A stretch of 64,000 bases of DNA from Streptomyces olivochromogenes (GTDB lineage: Bacteria; Actinomycetota; Actinomycetes; Streptomycetales; Streptomycetaceae): the NCBI RefSeq assembly GCF_001514115.1, contig NZ_KQ948457.1, positions 373,829 through 437,828 of the forward strand. The letters run 5' to 3'. A program made the translations under genes and the position numbers. The notes beneath the pieces are model-generated. The model did no database searches and was not told the origin of the DNA. It was given only the letters and a program-made list of their open reading frames with translations. Positions within the stretch are counted from its first letter, which is position 1, and every line of letters begins with the position of its first letter. Of this stretch, positions 37,437 to 45,543 are shown piece by piece.

Positions 37437-38285
37437 GTGTTGACCCAGACCACCACCAGGGTCCTCGAACCGAGTGACCTGGACGCCGCGCTCGCCGTCC
37501 TCGACCGCGACCCGGTCGCGAACGCATTCGTCGCGTCCCGGGTACAGGTCGCGGGCCTCGACCCCTGGCGGCTCGGCGGCGAGATGTGGGGCTGGTACGA
37601 GGACGGCATGCTGCGGTCCCTCTGCTACGCGGGCGCCAACCTGGTCCCGATCTGCGCCACCCCCCGTGCCGTCCGCGGCTTCGCGGACCGTGCGCGAAGG
37701 GCCGGCCGCCGCTGCTCCTCGATCGTCGGCCCCGTCGAGGCCACCGCCCAGCTGTGGCGGCTGCTCGAACCCAGCTGGGGCCCGGCCCGCGAGGTCCGCG
37801 CCCACCAGCCCCTGATGGTCACCGACCGCCTCCCCGCCGACATCGCCCCGGATCCGTACGTCCGCCGCATCCGCAAGGACGAGATGGAAACGATCATGCC
37901 GGCGTGCGTGGCGATGTTCACCGAGGAGGTGGGCGTCTCACCGCTCGCCGGTGACGGCGGCCTGCTCTACCAGGCGCGGGTGGCCGAACTGGTCGGCACC
38001 GGCCGTTCGTTCGCCCGTCTCGACCAGAACGGCAAGGTCGTCTTCAAGGCCGAGATCGGCGCCGCCACCCGGCAGGCCTGCCAGGTCCAGGGGGTGTGGG
38101 TCGCCCCCGAGTACCGGGGACAGGGGCTGGCGGCCCCGGGCATGGTGGCCGTCATGCGCTACGCCCTCGCCGACATCGCCCCGCTCGTCAGCCTCTACGT
38201 CAACGACTTCAACACTCCGGCCCGGGCGACGTACCACCGTGTCGGCTTCCAGGAGATCGGCGCGTTCATGAGCGTGCTGTTCTAG
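37437..38285 (+). CDS. GNAT acetyltransferase with N-terminal DUF4081 domain
   Basis: A 282-residue two-domain protein. Residues about 1-130 match the DUF4081-type domain seen in actinobacterial homologues (VLEPSDLDAALAVLDRDPVA, GEMWGWYEDGMLRSLCYAGANL). Residues 135-282 form a GNAT fold with the acetyl-CoA loop VWVAPEYRGQGLAAPGM and the C-terminal NTPARATYHRVGF strand. GTG 37437 follows GGTGAGG (37421-37427); the frame upstream is repeat DNA. The substrate is unknown. It sits between ispG and proS beside a second GNAT gene. Confidence 0.88.
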   Translation: MLTQTTTRVLEPSDLDAALAVLDRDPVANAFVASRVQVAGLDPWRLGGEMWGWYEDGMLRSLCYAGANLVPICATPRAVRGFADRARRAGRRCSSIVGPVEATAQLWRLLEPSWGPAREVRAHQPLMVTDRLPADIAPDPYVRRIRKDEMETIMPACVAMFTEEVGVSPLAGDGGLLYQARVAELVGTGRSFARLDQNGKVVFKAEIGAATRQACQVQGVWVAPEYRGQGLAAPGMVAVMRYALADIAPLVSLYVNDFNTPARATYHRVGFQEIGAFMSVLF

Positions 38286-38441
38286 CGCTCGCAGGGGCTC
38301 GGTGAACTCCTTTACCGACCTCGGACAGGCTCCCGATCGGCTCCCGACCGCCCCCAGGTCGACCCCCGATCGGCCCGAACCCGACGCAACCTCCCGTAGT
38401 CCCGGCGCAATCCGGCGAAGCGCCCCGGTAGTCTCCCCGGC

Positions 38442-39011
38442 ATGCTGCGCTTTCCCGGTCAGGGCCCCCGCAAGCCCGACGACGTGGTCGTCGGCCCGCT
38501 GGATCTCGCGGCGCGCGTCGACGAGGCGCTCGCCGTGCAGGCCCTCGCCTTCGGGCTCGGCGCCGACGAGGTCGCCGTACGCCGGCAGATCGTGCTGCGT
38601 CACCTCGCCTACCCGGGAGCCCGCGCACTCGGCGCGACGACGGTCGGCGGACGGCTCGTCGGCTTCGTCTACGGCATGCCCAACGACCGCACCCACTGGT
38701 GGTCCACCGTCGTGGAACCGTATCTGCGCGCCCAGGAACGCGACGCGTGGCTCGACCACTCCTTCGTGATCACCGAACTGCACGTCCACCCGCACTACCA
38801 GAACCACGGCGTGGGCCGGTCCCTGATCACCGACATCACCGACAGCGCCAGCGAACCCCGCTCGATCCTTTCCGCCATCGACACCGACAGCCCGGCCCGC
38901 GGCCTCTACCGCTCGCTCGGGTACGAGGACCTCGCGCGGCAGGTTCTCTTCCCCAGCGCACCCAAGCCGTACGCCGTCATGGGCGCCCCGCTGCCCCTCC
39001 GCAGGCGCTGA
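38442..39011 (+). CDS. GNAT-family N-acetyltransferase
   Basis: A 189-residue single-domain GNAT protein. The acetyl-CoA binding motif is ELHVHPHYQNHGVGRSLI, followed by the DSPARGLYRSLGYED strand that closes the fold. A hydrophobic GGRLVGFVYGMPNDRTHWW strand lies before it. No target can be predicted. It is separated by about 155 bases from the preceding GNAT gene and ends at a hairpin. Confidence 0.87.
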   Translation: MLRFPGQGPRKPDDVVVGPLDLAARVDEALAVQALAFGLGADEVAVRRQIVLRHLAYPGARALGATTVGGRLVGFVYGMPNDRTHWWSTVVEPYLRAQERDAWLDHSFVITELHVHPHYQNHGVGRSLITDITDSASEPRSILSAIDTDSPARGLYRSLGYEDLARQVLFPSAPKPYAVMGAPLPLRRR

Positions 39012-39041
39012 GCGCCCGGGGCCGGCCCCCGGCCGGGCGCT
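39011..39041 (+). terminator. Terminator after the second GNAT gene
   Basis: AGCGCCCGG (39011-39019) pairs with CCGGGCGCT (39033-39041) around a GC-rich inner loop, starting at the stop codon. Confidence 0.65.
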
Positions 39042-39115
39042 AACCGATTTCCACCGGGATGGGCCGCCCGGCTAACCTCCTAGCCATCACCCTTACGCAG
39101 CAGGAGTCGAGAATC

Positions 39116-40810
39116 ATGGCCCAGGTCCAGCGCATGTCCCGTTTGATGGTCAAGACACTGCGTGACGACCCGGCGGACGCCGAGACGCTCAGCCACAAGC
39201 TGCTCGTCCGCGCCGGCTACGTGCGCCGCAACTCCGCCGGCATCTGGACCTGGCTGCCGCTCGGCAAGAAGGTCCTCGACAACATCTCCCGCGTCGTACG
39301 CGAGGAGATGGACGCCATCGGAGCGCAGGAGGTCCTCCTGCCGGCCCTGCTGCCCAAGGAGCCCTACGAGGCCTCCGCCCGCTGGGAGGAGTACGGCGAC
39401 CTCCTCTTCCGCCTGAAGGACCGCAAGGGCGGCGAGTACCTGCTCGGCCCGACCCACGAGGAGATCTTCACGCTCGTCGTGAAGGACCAGGTCGCGTCCT
39501 ACAAGGACCTGCCGGTCATGCTGTACCAGATCCAGACGAAGTACCGCGACGAGGCCCGCCCGCGCTCCGGCGTGCTGCGCGGCCGCGAGTTCCAGATGAA
39601 GGACTCGTACTCCTTCGACACGACGGACGAGGGCCTCGCGGAGTCGTACGCGCTGCACCGCGCCGCCTACCAGAAGATCTTCGCCCGCCTGGGCCTGGAC
39701 TACCGCATCGTGTCGGCCGTCTCTGGCGCCATGGGCGGCTCGGCGTCGGAGGAGTTCCTCGCCCCCGCCGCGGCCGGTGAGGACACCTTCGTGGACTGCC
39801 CGTCCTGCGACTACGCGGCCAACACGGAGGCCGTCACCTTCGCCCTGAAGCCGGTGGACGGTTCCGGCGTCGGCCCGGTCGAGGAGCTGGACACCCCCGA
39901 CACCCCCACCATCGAGACGCTCGCCGAGCACCTCGGTGTCCCGGCCTCCGCCACTCTCAAGAACCTCCTGGTCAAGGTCGACGGCGAGATCGTGGCCGTA
40001 GGCGTCCCCGGCAACCGCGAGGTCGACCTCGGCAAGCTGGGCGAGCACCTCGCCCCCGCCGTCGTCGAACTCGTCACCGCCGAGGACTTCGAGGGCCGCG
40101 GCGACCTCGTCCGCGGCTACGTCGGCCCGCAGGGCCTGGAGAAGGTCCGCTACATCGCCGACCCGCGGGTGGCCCCCGGCACCGCCTGGATCACCGGCGC
40201 CAACAAGGTCAACACGCACGCGAAGAACGTCGTCGCGGGCCGCGACTTCGAGGTCGACGACTACCTGGACGTCGTCGTGGTGGAAGCGGGCGACCCGTGC
40301 CCCAAGTGCGGCACCGGCCTCAAGCTGGACCGCGCCATCGAGATCGGCCACATCTTCCAGCTCGGCCGCAAGTACGCCGACACCTTCCAGCTCGACGTCC
40401 TCGGCCAGCAGGGCAAGCCGGTCCGCGTGACCATGGGCTCGTACGGCATCGGTGTCTCCCGCGCGGTCGCGGCGCTCGCCGAGCAGTCGGCCGACGAGCA
40501 GGGGCTGTGCTGGCCCAAGGAGATCGCTCCCGCCGACGTCCACGTCGTCGCCGCCGGCAAGGCCCTGCAGACCGAGCTGGCCCTCGACGTGTCGGAGAAG
40601 CTCGGCGCGGCGGGCGTGCGCGTCCTCGTGGACGACCGCGCCGGGGTCTCCCCGGGCGTGAAGTTCACGGACGCCGAGCTCATCGGCGTACCGAAGATCC
40701 TGGTGGCCGGGCGCCGCTCGGCCGAGGGCGTCCTCGAGCTGAAGGACCGCCGTACCGGCGAGCGCGAGGAACTGACCGTGGACGAGGCGATCGCCCGCCT
40801 GACGGCGTAG
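39116..40810 (+). CDS. proS: Prolyl-tRNA synthetase
   Basis: A 564-residue class II synthetase of the bacterial type, charging tRNA-Pro. Motif 2 is KYRDEARPRSGVLRGREFQ and motif 3 is MGSYGIGVSRAVAAL. The inserted YbaK-like editing domain, which clears Ala-tRNA-Pro, occupies about residues 230-390. The anticodon-binding domain starts near EIAPADVHVVAAGK. ATG 39116 follows AGGAG nine bases upstream; the frame is open for 19 more codons without homology. It stands alone between two terminators. Confidence 0.96.
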   Translation: MAQVQRMSRLMVKTLRDDPADAETLSHKLLVRAGYVRRNSAGIWTWLPLGKKVLDNISRVVREEMDAIGAQEVLLPALLPKEPYEASARWEEYGDLLFRLKDRKGGEYLLGPTHEEIFTLVVKDQVASYKDLPVMLYQIQTKYRDEARPRSGVLRGREFQMKDSYSFDTTDEGLAESYALHRAAYQKIFARLGLDYRIVSAVSGAMGGSASEEFLAPAAAGEDTFVDCPSCDYAANTEAVTFALKPVDGSGVGPVEELDTPDTPTIETLAEHLGVPASATLKNLLVKVDGEIVAVGVPGNREVDLGKLGEHLAPAVVELVTAEDFEGRGDLVRGYVGPQGLEKVRYIADPRVAPGTAWITGANKVNTHAKNVVAGRDFEVDDYLDVVVVEAGDPCPKCGTGLKLDRAIEIGHIFQLGRKYADTFQLDVLGQQGKPVRVTMGSYGIGVSRAVAALAEQSADEQGLCWPKEIAPADVHVVAAGKALQTELALDVSEKLGAAGVRVLVDDRAGVSPGVKFTDAELIGVPKILVAGRRSAEGVLELKDRRTGEREELTVDEAIARLTA

Positions 40811-40821
40811 CCGCACGACAG

Positions 40822-40854
40822 CCGGGAGGCGCCCGGAGCATGGGCGCCTCCCGG
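40822..40854 (+). terminator. Terminator of proS
   Basis: Perfect 13-bp stem CCGGGAGGCGCCC / GGGCGCCTCCCGG with a 7-nt loop, 11 bases after the stop codon. Confidence 0.9.
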
Positions 40855-40954
40855 ACTTCTCTCAGCCCCACGGAGTTCATTGGGTACGCGCGGAGATCCG
40901 CTGTTTCTCGGTCGAACCTCAACGACGCTCTGGCCGGGGCTGCCGCCCGCTGGG

Positions 40955-41150
40955 CCGTCGACCAGGCCATCGCCTGCCAGGCCACGGCCTGTGCGCGGAA
41001 CTGCTCCCCGAACGCATCACGCTCGACGAGTGGGGCTACCCGCTCCAGGACGAGGCACCCCTACCACCCACCACCCTGAAACGCGCCCGCAGAGCCGCCG
41101 CCGACTGCCCGGTACTGGCCCTCGAACTCGCCACCGCACAGGGAGGTTTA
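40955..41150 (+). pseudogene. Decayed ferredoxin gene
   Basis: One frame reads VDQAIACQA to about 40982. A +1 shift then gives GHGLCAELLPERITLDEWGY (from 40980) and ends in ADCPVLALELATAQG, the typical sequence of small streptomycete ferredoxins with a single cluster. Restoring one C near 40983 would join the halves as CQAHGLCAELLPE. The usual N-terminal start is missing, and the frame runs without a stop into the convergent gene. The remaining part of the gap 40855-41161 shows nothing recognisable. It is either a true pseudogene or, for the shift alone, a sequencing error. Confidence 0.6.
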
Positions 41151-41161
41151 GGGCGGGGCGG

Positions 41162-42115
41162 TCAGAGCCAGCCCGCGAACTCCAGCAACAGCTCCGCGTC
41201 CTGCGGACGCCCGACCCGCCCCGCCCGTACGCCGGACTCCACCGCCCGGAACAACGTCCAGCCCCGCAGCCGCTCCTGGTCCACCTCCAGGGACTCGGCG
41301 AGCCGCTTCACCCGTCGCCGTGTGATCGACGACCCCGAAGGGGACGCGATCAGGTCCTCCACCCGGTCCCGGACCAGCCGGGCCAGATCGAAGGCGCACT
41401 CGCCGACCACCGGGTCCGGGCCCACGGCCAGCCAGGGCATGCGCTCACCGGCGAGCACCTTGCTCTGCCGGAAGGTGCCGTGCAGCAGCCGCTCCTCGGG
41501 CGCTCCGGCGAGGAGTTCCTCGCGGGCCGCGAGCGCCGCGTCGACCAGTGGCGCGACCTCGGCGTCGGCGCTCGCCGCCGCCCGCATCGCCTCGGCCTGC
41601 CGCCCGGTCCGCTCGGCGACGGTCTCGAAGACATGGGTGGCGGGCGGCTCGACCCACAGCCGCCGCAGCGTCCCGGCGGCCTCCAGCAGGGCTTTCGACT
41701 CCGGCAGCGAACGCACGGACAGATCGGGACGCAAGCGCTCCAACAGCAGTACGCCGTGGGTGTCGCCCTGCGCGTCGGCGGGGTTGAGGAGCTGCACGGC
41801 GCCCCGTCCGTCCCAGTGGGCGAGCGCGGCCCGCTCGCTCTCCGGACGGGCCCGCGGCGGCGCCAGTTTCAGCACGGCGGGCGTCCCGTCGGCCTGCCGG
41901 ACGAGCAGGACGAGGCTGCTGCGACCGCCGGGTGCCTGCACCCGCTCCACGGTCAACTCGCGTAGATCGACCGCCTGTTGCGCCAGCGAGGGCAGCTTGT
42001 CCAGCCACTCGCCCGTCCCGTTGGACCCGCCGGAGCCGTTGGACCCGCTCCGCTGCGTCTCGCCGAGTGCCCGTACCAGGCGCCGCGGCGGTTCGAAGGC
42101 CATGCGCGAGTCCAT
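41162..42115 (-). CDS. Aminoglycoside phosphotransferase-like protein with degraded active site
   Basis: A 317-residue member of the aminoglycoside/hydroxyurea phosphotransferase (APH(6)/Hur) fold. The N-lobe has SLVLLVRQADGTPAVLKLAPP and HWDGRGAVQLL. In the C-lobe the catalytic loop, normally HGDLHxGNVL, reads LLHGTFRQSKVLAG, so the catalytic Asp is Thr214 and the Mg-binding Asn is Lys219. The later IDPKP motif reads VGPDPVVGECAFDLARL, so that Asp is lost too. Kinase activity is therefore doubtful. The reading frame is intact and codon use normal, which argues for a retained non-catalytic role. A Ser/Gly linker (SGSNGSGGSNGTG) lies near the N-terminus. Confidence 0.85.
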   Translation of the reverse strand: MDSRMAFEPPRRLVRALGETQRSGSNGSGGSNGTGEWLDKLPSLAQQAVDLRELTVERVQAPGGRSSLVLLVRQADGTPAVLKLAPPRARPESERAALAHWDGRGAVQLLNPADAQGDTHGVLLLERLRPDLSVRSLPESKALLEAAGTLRRLWVEPPATHVFETVAERTGRQAEAMRAAASADAEVAPLVDAALAAREELLAGAPEERLLHGTFRQSKVLAGERMPWLAVGPDPVVGECAFDLARLVRDRVEDLIASPSGSSITRRRVKRLAESLEVDQERLRGWTLFRAVESGVRAGRVGRPQDAELLLEFAGWL

Positions 42116-42193
42116 TGCGCGAGGTGTTCCTTTCCAGCTGGTCCAGGTCGTCCAAGTCGTCCGGGTCGTCTCTTCCGGGCCGTCAGGGGCGCG

Positions 42194-42694
42194 TCACGAG
42201 GGCGACGGCGTCGCCGCGGCCGGGGTGGCCGAGGGGGCCGCCCGCTCGGCGAGACCAGGGAAGGCTACGCTCTCGCCGCGCCAGCGCACCGCCCGCACCG
42301 CCGCCTCCCGCAGCGCCTCGGCGGCCGAGCGCCGCCGATCGCCCGAGGAGGCGCGCACGAGGTCGGAGTACACCCCGGCCACGCGTTCCTCCAAGTCGGC
42401 CGCGAGCTGTACGGCCGCGGCGGAGTCCTGCACGGCGAACGGCAGCGCGTACGCCGCCGCGGAGACCTCCGGCCTGCCGCCCAGGTCCCGTACGGCGCGG
42501 GCGAGTTCATCGCGCCGCGCCCGATGGGCGTCGTACGCCGACCGGGCCTCGCCCCGGCGAGCCTCGTCGATCCTGCCGCCGACGACTCCGTACCCGTAGA
42601 CGGCGGCGTGCTCGGCGGCGAGCGCCGCCTGCAACGCGCCGAGCTCGGCCTGCGTGGTGTCCTTGGTGCTTCTCGTGCCCTTGGCCGTGCTCAC
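42194..42694 (-). CDS. DUF4439 ferritin-like protein
   Basis: A 166-residue four-helix protein of the DUF4439 family, with LQAALAAEHAAVYGYGVVGG and DAHRARRDELARAV helices that recall ferritin-like metal sites (Glu and His spacing). Function unestablished. GTG 42694 follows GGAGGG and overlaps the stop codon of the lipoprotein gene by four bases (GTGA), so the two are translationally coupled. The frame is open far upstream but only as shadow sequence. Confidence 0.82.
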   Translation of the reverse strand: MSTAKGTRSTKDTTQAELGALQAALAAEHAAVYGYGVVGGRIDEARRGEARSAYDAHRARRDELARAVRDLGGRPEVSAAAYALPFAVQDSAAAVQLAADLEERVAGVYSDLVRASSGDRRRSAAEALREAAVRAVRWRGESVAFPGLAERAAPSATPAAATPSPS

Positions 42695-43233
42695 TTGGCA
42701 CCCTCCGTCAGCAGGAACGCGTGTGCGGCTCCGGCCGCGGCCACCGAGGCGAGCAGCCTGGCCAGCTCGCCCGGGACCGTCAGCAGGGCCTTCGTCCGCT
42801 GGTCGGCCAAGGTGCGCTCGGCGGTCGCGAGGTCGGCGAGGGCGTCCTTCTCCTGGGCGGGCACGGTGGGGGAGGGGCTGGGCTGCGCCGAGGCGGAGGC
42901 CGACGGCGAACCGGAGGCGGAGGGCCGGCTGCCGGCGGTTCGGCTGCCCCCGAACGCCTGGGCGTGCCGTACGACCTCCGCCCGCAGTGGCTTCAGCCGG
43001 GCCGCCAGCGGGGGATGGGCGGTGATCACGGCGGCATAGCGTGCCGCGAGCGACTCGCTGTCGCTGGCCGCACGCGCGCGTGCGCGGTCCGCGGCCGAGG
43101 GGCTCCGGACCGTGGTGTCGGTGGACGGCTCGGGGGCGGAACAGCCCACGAGCACGAAGGCGCCCGCGGCGGAGGCGAGCAGGCTCCTTCGGCGCGGCCC
43201 CGAGGGGGTTCGCGGCGGCAGGGTGAACGGCAC
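42691..43233 (-). CDS. Lipoprotein of unknown function
   Basis: A 180-residue protein with a Tat-like basic stretch (GPRRRSLLAS) and lipobox VLVGC, so it should be anchored outside the membrane. The mature part is Ala-rich and helical, with a central low-complexity Ser/Ala/Pro linker (about 95-125). It is coupled to the DUF4439 gene downstream. This pair lies upstream of rimP on the opposite strand in a divergent arrangement. I do not recognise the family beyond a general actinobacterial lipoprotein. Confidence 0.8.
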   Translation of the reverse strand: MPFTLPPRTPSGPRRRSLLASAAGAFVLVGCSAPEPSTDTTVRSPSAADRARARAASDSESLAARYAAVITAHPPLAARLKPLRAEVVRHAQAFGGSRTAGSRPSASGSPSASASAQPSPSPTVPAQEKDALADLATAERTLADQRTKALLTVPGELARLLASVAAAGAAHAFLLTEGAK

Positions 43234-43495
43234 GGCAGACGTCCTCGGAAGGCTCGTACGAAAGGGAGGGCGGCACGCCCGTGATCACGGTACCCGTGCC
43301 CCACGCGATCGACCCCCATGGGCTCGCCACCGCCGCTCGGCCCCGGACCCGTCGGACGCGCGGTTGCCCGTGCCCCTTGGGAGAGCGCCGTCGGGGGCGG
43401 GGGACGGTGGACGGCAACACCCTCCGCGACCGGATACCCTTTGACCAGACACACGACCAACCCACAACAGCACACGCGGCCGAGGAGTCACCCGG

Positions 43496-44002
43496 ATGAG
43501 CACCACCCAGAGCGAGAGGCTGCGAGTACTGCTGGAACCGCTCGTCAGCTCTCAGGGACTCGACCTCGAAGAGGTCGAAGTGGACTCGGTCGGACGCAAG
43601 CGTGTGCTGCGTGTTGTCGTCGATTCGGACGAGGGCGCCGACCTGGACGCGATCGCCGATGTGAGCCGCGCGCTCTCGGCGAAGCTCGACGAGACGGACG
43701 CGATGGGCGAGGGCGAGTACACCCTCGAGGTCGGAACCCCCGGTGCCGAGCGCGAGCTCAAGGAGCACCGTCACTACGTACGCGCCACGGACCGCCTGGT
43801 GAAGTTCCAGCTGGGCGACGGCGGCGAGTTGGTCGCGAGAATCCTCGACGTGGACGAAGAGGGAGTCGATGTCGAGGTGCCGGGCGTGAAGGGGCGCAAG
43901 CCCACCGCCAAGCGGCTCGTCTTCCAGGACATCGCCAAGGCCCGCGTCCAGGTCGAGTTCAACCGTAAGAACAAGAACGAAGAGAACGCAGAGGAGGCGT
44001 AG
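43496..44002 (+). CDS. rimP: Ribosome maturation factor RimP
   Basis: A 168-residue two-domain protein required for 30S subunit assembly. LRVLLEPLVSSQGLDLEEVE, GADLDAIADVSRALSAKLD and EYTLEVGTPGAERELKEHRHY are the family signatures; the C-terminal SH3-like domain follows, with a charged tail. GAGGAG lies ten bases before the ATG. First gene of the rimP-nusA-ylxR-infB cluster; a promoter should lie in the 262-bp gap 43234-43495, where only GC-rich sequence is visible. Confidence 0.95.
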   Translation: MSTTQSERLRVLLEPLVSSQGLDLEEVEVDSVGRKRVLRVVVDSDEGADLDAIADVSRALSAKLDETDAMGEGEYTLEVGTPGAERELKEHRHYVRATDRLVKFQLGDGGELVARILDVDEEGVDVEVPGVKGRKPTAKRLVFQDIAKARVQVEFNRKNKNEENAEEA

Positions 44003-44004
44003 CC

Positions 44005-45027
44005 GTGGACATCGACATGAGTGCCCTGCGGGGCTTGGTACGGGAGAAGGAGATCTCCTTCGACCTGCTGGTCGAGGCGATCGAGTCGGCCCTCCTCATC
44101 GCCTACCACCGCACCGAGGGAAGCCGCCGCCACGCGCGTGTCAAGCTCGACCGGGAGACCGGTCATGTGACCGTGTGGGCGAAGGAGGACCCCGAGGACC
44201 TGGAGGAGGGGCAGGAGGCACGCGAGTTCGACGACACCCCGTCGGGGTTCGGCCGGATCGCCGCGACCACCGCCAAGCAGGTCATCCTGCAGCGCCTGCG
44301 GGACGCCGAGGACGACGCGACGCTCGGTGAGTACGCCGGGCGTGAGGGCGACATCGTCACGGGCGTCGTGCAGCAGGGGCGCGACCCCAAGAACGTGCTC
44401 GTCGACATCGGCAAGCTGGAGGCCATCCTGCCGGTGCAGGAGCAGGTCCCAGGAGAGACGTATCAGCACGGGCTGCGGCTGCGCTCGTACGTCGTTCGGG
44501 TGGCGAAGGGGGTACGCGGTCCGTCCGTCACCCTGTCGCGCACGCACCCCAATCTGGTGAAGAAGCTCTTCGCGCTGGAGGTTCCGGAGATCGCCGACGG
44601 GTCCGTCGAGATCTCCGCGATCGCACGCGAGGCCGGTCACCGTACGAAGATCGCCGTCCGGTCCACCCGTTCGGGTCTGAACGCCAAGGGAGCTTGCATC
44701 GGTCCCATGGGCGGCCGGGTGCGCAACGTGATGGCCGAGCTGAACGGCGAGAAGATCGACATCGTCGACTGGTCGGACGACCCGGCCGAGATGGTGGCGA
44801 ACGCGCTCTCCCCGGCCCGTGTCTCCAAGGTCGAGGTCGTGGACCTCGCGGCCCGCTCCGCGCGCGTGACCGTCCCGGACTACCAGCTGTCGCTGGCGAT
44901 CGGCAAGGAGGGCCAGAACGCCCGCCTCGCGGCCCGCCTCACCGGCTGGCGCATCGACATCCGTCCGGACACCGAGCAGCCGTCCGACGAGACCGCTCGG
45001 CGCGGCGCGGACCAGCACCGGGAATAG
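44005..45027 (+). CDS. nusA: Transcription termination/antitermination factor NusA
   Basis: A 340-residue NusA with the N-terminal RNA-polymerase-binding domain (FDLLVEAIESALLIAYHR), an S1 domain (EGDIVTGVVQQGRDPKNVLV) and two KH domains (TRSGLNAKGACIGPMGGRVR and LAIGKEGQNARLAARLTG). It lacks the acidic AR repeats of enterobacterial NusA, as is usual for actinobacteria. GTG at 44005 lies two bases after rimP and follows GAGGAGG in the end of rimP. Confidence 0.96.
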   Translation: MDIDMSALRGLVREKEISFDLLVEAIESALLIAYHRTEGSRRHARVKLDRETGHVTVWAKEDPEDLEEGQEAREFDDTPSGFGRIAATTAKQVILQRLRDAEDDATLGEYAGREGDIVTGVVQQGRDPKNVLVDIGKLEAILPVQEQVPGETYQHGLRLRSYVVRVAKGVRGPSVTLSRTHPNLVKKLFALEVPEIADGSVEISAIAREAGHRTKIAVRSTRSGLNAKGACIGPMGGRVRNVMAELNGEKIDIVDWSDDPAEMVANALSPARVSKVEVVDLAARSARVTVPDYQLSLAIGKEGQNARLAARLTGWRIDIRPDTEQPSDETARRGADQHRE

Positions 45028-45117
45028 TTCTGAGCCGTAGGTGGCTTAGATCACGACAACAACCGTTCGATTCTTGCCCCAAAGGGGTGAGGTCGGTGCG
45101 GGGAGGTAGACTTAAGA

Positions 45118-45396
45118 GTGTCTGGCCGGACGCGAGCCCGCGCATGCCCTGAACGCACCTGTGTGGGGTGCCGGGAGCGAGCGGCCAAGACTGATCTGCT
45201 GCGGACCGTGGCGGTCGAGGGTGAATGCGTCCCCGATCATCGCGGTACGCTGCCCGGCCGGGGCGCTTATCTGCACCCCGCCCTGGTCTGTTTCGACCTG
45301 GCGGTACGCCGCCGGGCGTTCCCAAGGGCGCTGCGTGCCCCGGGACCGCTCGACACAGCGGCGTTGCGCCTCTACGTCGAGCAGGCAACACCGTAA
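45118..45396 (+). CDS. ylxR: YlxR/RnpM nucleic-acid-binding protein
   Basis: A 92-residue YlxR-family protein. The signature ERTCVGCRERAAKTDLLR and GRGAYLHPALVCFDLAVRRR are present, with the patch of basic residues used for RNA contact. The family is reported to bind RNase P RNA or act as a regulator. GTG 45118 follows GGGAGG. It sits between nusA and infB as in most bacteria. Confidence 0.92.
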   Translation: MSGRTRARACPERTCVGCRERAAKTDLLRTVAVEGECVPDHRGTLPGRGAYLHPALVCFDLAVRRRAFPRALRAPGPLDTAALRLYVEQATP

Positions 45397-45459
45397 GGAG
45401 CGTCGTACGGAACCCCCGTGCGGCCCTGGTACCCCGCGAGTTGGAAGTAGGTCGAGATT

Positions 45460-45492
45460 GCGATGAGCACTCGATGAGCACGCGATGAGTAC
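45460..45492 (+). repeat. Three 11-bp direct repeats forming chained mini-ORFs before infB
   Basis: GCGATGAGCAC, TCGATGAGCAC and GCGATGAGTAC lie in tandem. Each contains an ATG, giving mini-ORFs 45463-45477 (M-S-T-R), 45474-45488 (M-S-T-R) and 45485-45505 (M-S-T-P-M-K). Each stop overlaps the next start as ATGA. A hairpin and the infB ribosome-binding site follow. This looks like a translated leader, though a chance duplication cannot be excluded. Confidence 0.6.
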
Positions 45493-45509
45493 GCCCATGA
45501 AGTAGCGAC

Positions 45510-45530
45510 GGTCCGGACGCAACCCGGACC
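45510..45530 (+). promoter_or_regulatory. Leader hairpin before infB
   Basis: GGTCCGG (45510-45516) pairs with CCGGACC (45524-45530) around a 7-nt loop, directly before AAAGGAG (45533-45539) of infB. There is no U-tract, so it is more likely a structure affecting ribosome access than a terminator. Confidence 0.5.
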
Positions 45531-45543
45531 TAAAAGGAGCGAA

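Noticed and set aside
37003..37609. Minus-strand repeat proteins in the ispG-GNAT gap
   Set aside because: Products of the REP-like elements; no ribosome site or conserved domain.
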